DNA from: Gammaproteobacteria bacterium
Lineage (GTDB): Bacteria > Pseudomonadota > Gammaproteobacteria > Steroidobacterales > GCA-2729495
Direction of reading: 5' to 3'
Assembly: GCA_021773815.1 (NCBI GenBank)
Contig: JAJFJS010000133.1
Location: 1-55,097, forward strand
Length of the DNA stretch: 55,097 nt
Both the position numbers and the translations under genes were made by a program. The notes under the pieces are model-generated. The model saw only the letters and a list, made by a program, of their open reading frames with translations. It was not told where the DNA came from and did not search any database. Below are positions 51,916-55,097 of this stretch, one piece after another. Each line of letters begins with the position of its first letter. Position 1 is the stretch's first letter.

Positions 51916-54189
51916 ATGGCTACTCATCAGCACCCCCAGCAACAAAATGGTCACAGCACGCATCACGATCACAAAGGACACGATGGCGATAAACATACCC
52001 ACTGCCACACTGAACAAACCGACAGCGCCGCAACGCCCGGACAATACGATCGCGTCCCGTCCGGCCATAGTGGCACGGTCTACACCTGCCCAATGCATCC
52101 TGAAGTTCGCAATATTGAAAACAGCGGTTGCCCCATCTGCGGTATGGCACTTGAACCCGAGGGCATTGTTGTCGGGGAGGAGGACACATCCGAACTCGAC
52201 GACATGACTCGCCGTTTCTGGATCAGCGCTGCATTGAGTTTGCCGCTGTTTATCTATGCCATGGGCGATGTGCTACCCGGGCGCCCATTCGGACAGCTCA
52301 TTGACAATGGATTTGCGCATTGGCTGCAGTTAGCGCTCGCGACCCCGGTCGTCGTATGGGGTGCGTGGCCGTTCTTCAAACGCGGCTGGCAATCTGTGAA
52401 GTCCGGCAACCTCAACATGTTCACGCTGATCGCGCTTGGCGTCGGCGTCGCGTTTGTATTTAGTCTTGTCGCCACACTCGCGCCAGGCCTCTTCCCAGCG
52501 TCTTTCCGCAATGCAGCGGGACAAGTCGCCGTCTACTATGAGGCCGCTGCTGTTATCACGACACTCGTGCTTCTCGGGCAAGTCCTGGAACTCCGAGCTC
52601 GGAGCCAAACCTCCGGTGCAATCCGCGCGCTTCTCGAACTCGCGCCACCAACGGCTCGACGCCTAGTTAGCGACGGAACAGAAGAAGAAATATCGCTTGA
52701 TGACGTGCAAACAGGTGATCACCTTCGTGTGCGGCCCGGCGAAAAAATTCCAGTCGACGGCGAAGTTGTTGACGGACACAGCAGTGTTGATGAATCCATG
52801 ATCACCGGGGAGCCAATCCCGGTAGAGAAACAGACAGGCGACGGCGTAACGGGCGGTACCGTCAACGGCACTGGGTCGTTGATTATGACGGCGACGCGAG
52901 TTGGCAACGAGACGATACTGTCGCAAATCGTGAAGATGGTTTCTGAGGCACAACGCAGCCGGGCCCCGATCCAAAGCCTCGTTGACGTGGTTGCAAGCTG
53001 GTTTGTTCCAGCAGTCATTCTGATCGCGATCATTACTTTTGTTGTCTGGGCCACGCTTGGGCCTGAACCCGCCATGGCATTTGCTGTTATCAATGCGGTT
53101 TCTGTCCTGATCATCGCATGCCCCTGCGCGCTCGGCCTGGCAACGCCAATGTCAATCATGGTTGGTACAGGCAAAGGCGCCCAAAACGGCATTCTCATCA
53201 AGAATGCTGAAGCGCTCGAAGTTCTCGAAAAGGTCGACACGATCGTCGTCGATAAAACCGGAACCCTGACCGAGGGGCGACCGAAACTAACCCTCGTCGA
53301 GCCCGCAGAGGGTTTTGATGAATTGCCGCTCCTTTCGCTTGTCGCCTCCGTCGAAACGGCCAGTGAGCATCCACTAGCCACCGCGATCGTTGAGGGTGCA
53401 CAGAATCGCGGCGCACCACTTTCAACAGCCGTTGATTTTGCATCTGTGACAGGAGAAGGCGCGGAAGCGAGCGTTGACGGAAAGTCTATCGCTATTGGCA
53501 ACACAAAAATGATGCGCCGCATTGGGGCTTTTGATAACGACATTGCAGCAAAGGCCGACGCCTATCGGAGCGCAGGACAAACCGTCATGTTTATCGCGAT
53601 TGATGGTAGCGCTGCAGGTCTCGTAGGTGTTTCCGACCCAATCAAAAAGACAACACGTGCGGCAATCAAAAAACTACACGTCGTTGGTCTGAAAGTTGTG
53701 ATGCTCACAGGAGACAGTGAAGGCACGGCCAAAGCTGTGGCCGCGAAAATCAACATCGACGACGTTCACGCTGACGTTTCACCGGAAGACAAGAACCGAA
53801 TTATACGCGATCTACAAGAGGCCGGTTCGGTTGTGGCCATGGCGGGAGATGGTATCAATGACGCACCGGCGTTGGCTCAGGCAGATGTTGGCATCGCGAT
53901 GGGCACAGGAACCGATGTCGCCATGGAAAGCGCCGGTGTGACCCTGGTTAAAGGCGATCTCCTGGGCATTGCCCGCGCGAGAGCGTTGAGCCACGCCACC
54001 ATGCGTAACATCCGGCAAAACTTGTTCTTCGCCTTCGTCTACAACACAGCAGGCGTGCCGATCGCAGCCGGCGTTCTCTATCCTGCTTTTGGGATACTTC
54101 TGTCTCCCATGATCGCCGCGGCGGCCATGAGCTTGTCGTCCGTTTCGGTGATCGCCAATGCTTTGCGGCTTAGGAGATTGAAGCTGTGA
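51916..54189 (+). CDS. copA: Cu(I)-exporting P-type ATPase
   Basis: A 757-residue P1B ATPase. The N-terminus is His-rich ([17 protein letters not shown]) and followed by a heavy-metal-binding domain ([11 protein letters not shown] with [11 protein letters not shown]58, C72, C75) in place of the usual CxxC domains. The actuator motif is [12 protein letters not shown], the membrane metal site CPC at 402-404, the phosphorylated aspartate D446 in DKTGTLTEG, then [10 protein letters not shown] and [16 protein letters not shown]. All catalytic motifs are intact. It pumps Cu(I) or Ag(I) from cytoplasm to periplasm, where CusF/CusBA take over. It is divergent from the rest of the cluster. Confidence 0.96.
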   Translation: MATHQHPQQQNGHSTHHDHKGHDGDKHTHCHTEQTDSAATPGQYDRVPSGHSGTVYTCPMHPEVRNIENSGCPICGMALEPEGIVVGEEDTSELDDMTRRFWISAALSLPLFIYAMGDVLPGRPFGQLIDNGFAHWLQLALATPVVVWGAWPFFKRGWQSVKSGNLNMFTLIALGVGVAFVFSLVATLAPGLFPASFRNAAGQVAVYYEAAAVITTLVLLGQVLELRARSQTSGAIRALLELAPPTARRLVSDGTEEEISLDDVQTGDHLRVRPGEKIPVDGEVVDGHSSVDESMITGEPIPVEKQTGDGVTGGTVNGTGSLIMTATRVGNETILSQIVKMVSEAQRSRAPIQSLVDVVASWFVPAVILIAIITFVVWATLGPEPAMAFAVINAVSVLIIACPCALGLATPMSIMVGTGKGAQNGILIKNAEALEVLEKVDTIVVDKTGTLTEGRPKLTLVEPAEGFDELPLLSLVASVETASEHPLATAIVEGAQNRGAPLSTAVDFASVTGEGAEASVDGKSIAIGNTKMMRRIGAFDNDIAAKADAYRSAGQTVMFIAIDGSAAGLVGVSDPIKKTTRAAIKKLHVVGLKVVMLTGDSEGTAKAVAAKINIDDVHADVSPEDKNRIIRDLQEAGSVVAMAGDGINDAPALAQADVGIAMGTGTDVAMESAGVTLVKGDLLGIARARALSHATMRNIRQNLFFAFVYNTAGVPIAAGVLYPAFGILLSPMIAAAAMSLSSVSVIANALRLRRLKL

Positions 54190-54715
54190 AAAGCAACGGA
54201 ACCGCGGAGATTAAAAAGGCGTTCAATGTCTGCCTTGGGTCATCAGCACGCATCGAGAAATGAAAATTTGACGTCGGCTTGAACCCCACCACCAAAAGGT
54301 TTTTCCGAAGACCAATACCGACGCATCGGGCCAGCTGCGGACCTCGTTGAAGCGATATTGGTGGGCCGACCTGGGGCAATGTCGTACGCAGGATTTTAGA
54401 GCTTGATCAGCCCTAACTCAATTGTTCCAAGGCAAAACTGGAGTTCCAAATCTTTGTCATGTGAAAAATTTTGTAAAACTCTACTAGTCTAACCCGCTCC
54501 CCGTTGATGTGCCAATACTTGACGTCAACCGAACGTCAGTAGTTGCTGATTTCCTTCTTGAGTATTGGCACGAATTTATTGTAGCAGGCGCATTTGGATA
54601 TGGAAGTTAGCCGTCTCTCTCTTGCCATTTGTTGGTGTAGTTTTAGGGGAAAGAGCAATTTAATTTAGCAGACAAAACGAAAATTACTGAGCCGAAACTG
54701 ATGCTAGATGCAGCT
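54190..54715. other. Gap after copA with an IS3-end-like segment
   Basis: No gene is recognised. Around 54473-54488 the run TTTTGTAAAACTCTAC also occurs on the complement of the IS3 right end near 41425-41440, and an AAAACTGGAG/AAAACTGAG block lies before it in both. This may be a leftover IS end. The last 100 bases before the cupin gene's stop hold nothing clear. Confidence 0.35.
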
Positions 54716-55096
54716 CTACGTTTTGCCCGAATTTCGACGATAGATGACAACGAGTGCAGTCGCCTTTCCGTTTACCGACTTGCCACGATGCGGCACGGAT
54801 GAATCAAAATAAACGGTGTCACCTGGATCCAGAATGACCATCTTGTCTGCAAACTCCACCTCAACAGTGCCGCTTAGAATAAACAAGAATTCCTCGCCTT
54901 CGTGCTCGAAGAACGGCCCCTCCTTGATGTCTGCAGGGAAGGTGAAAACAAACGGTTCCATGGCCTTGTGTTGCTTCTTGTGAGCAACACTTTCGTAGTC
55001 GTAGCCAAACGAAGAGCCACCACGAATGACCTGCTGCCGCTCGTCCGAGCGAACGATCGAAACCCTGTCATCAAGACCATTTGACACCCCGTCACC
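54716..55096 (-). CDS. Cupin-domain protein, N-terminus outside window
   Basis: The frame is open to the window edge. The visible 126 residues form one cupin barrel: EGPFFEHEGEEFLFILSGTV (motif 1, with H, E and E ligands) and LDPGDTVYFDSSVPHRGKSV (motif 2, with the histidine). The part before it, SSFGYDYESVAHKKQHKAME, is typical of the linker in XRE-cupin regulators, where an N-terminal helix-turn-helix precedes such a barrel. A regulator sensing a small ligand is therefore likely. A GTG at 55087 is a poor start and is probably internal. Confidence 0.75.
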   Translation of the reverse strand, partial: GDGVSNGLDDRVSIVRSDERQQVIRGGSSFGYDYESVAHKKQHKAMEPFVFTFPADIKEGPFFEHEGEEFLFILSGTVEVEFADKMVILDPGDTVYFDSSVPHRGKSVNGKATALVVIYRRNSGKT

Positions 55097-55097
55097 T

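Noticed and set aside
52254-53543. Long minus-strand frames inside copA
   Set aside because: They are antisense to a fully motif-supported P-type ATPase and have no family features.
1-55097. CRISPR arrays
   Set aside because: No regularly spaced short direct repeats were seen anywhere; repeats present are pairs of scraps or the 263-bp tandem unit.

Overview
The window reads as an alphaproteobacterial chromosome segment, most likely Hyphomicrobiales-like. The reasons are the ExoF/ExoP-type export pair, a tRNA-Arg(ACG) 3' half of alphaproteobacterial type, and the style of the copper genes. Genus cannot be told from sequence alone. It is an accessory region built around surface-polysaccharide synthesis and heavily reworked by mobile DNA.

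Layout. 1-2.3 kb: an IS66-family element, its left end outside the window. 2.4-8.8 kb: an FkbM methyltransferase, a higB toxin scrap, an RfaH/NusG-like antiterminator between two ~55-bp direct repeats, GDP-mannose 4,6-dehydratase, UDP-glucose dehydrogenase and a WbuB-like GT4. 8.9-11.9 kb: a recombination-worn zone with truncated genes, a 263-bp tandem duplication, and an XRE regulator divergent from a complete tyrosine recombinase. 12.0-23.6 kb: a leftward repeat-unit cassette with glycosyltransferases, hexapeptide acyltransferases, FkbM, Wzy, Wzx and pyruvyltransferase. It includes a GT2 gene joined out of frame to an FkbM tail, and related GC-rich repeats in opposite orientation lie on either side.

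24.0-35.4 kb: the polymer assembly core, two divergent operons. Leftward run a small exported protein, a second Wzy/ligase, the initiating sugar-phosphate transferase and a VanZ-like protein. Rightward run a CpsB-type phosphatase, Wza, a Wzc tyrosine kinase, a J-domain protein, a large membrane-anchored protein and a second small exported protein. The two small exported proteins share a C-x17-C domain, a C-terminal membrane segment and an acidic tail. They and the J-domain gene are the least explained part of the window.

35.4-36.7 kb: a truncated integrase beside a tRNA-Arg remnant, probably an island boundary. 36.9-40.5 kb: an orphan ExoF/ExoP-like export pair. 40.8-44.2 kb: an internally deleted IS3 element, two small exported proteins and a porin. 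44.2-45.3 kb: decayed DNA. 45.3-54.2 kb: a copper detoxification cluster (CusF with an early stop codon, CusA, CusB, a CueR-like regulator, a His-rich exported protein and the CopA ATPase). Two divergent MerR-type promoters, each with a 19-bp spacer, sit between the last two genes. The window ends in a cupin protein that runs off the edge.

Together, nucleotide-sugar enzymes feed an initiating transferase and glycosyltransferases on the inner membrane. Wzx flips the units, Wzy joins them, and Wza/Wzc/phosphatase export and regulate chain length. The copper cluster is a separate cargo. Coordinates come from reading the sequence; no database search was possible.
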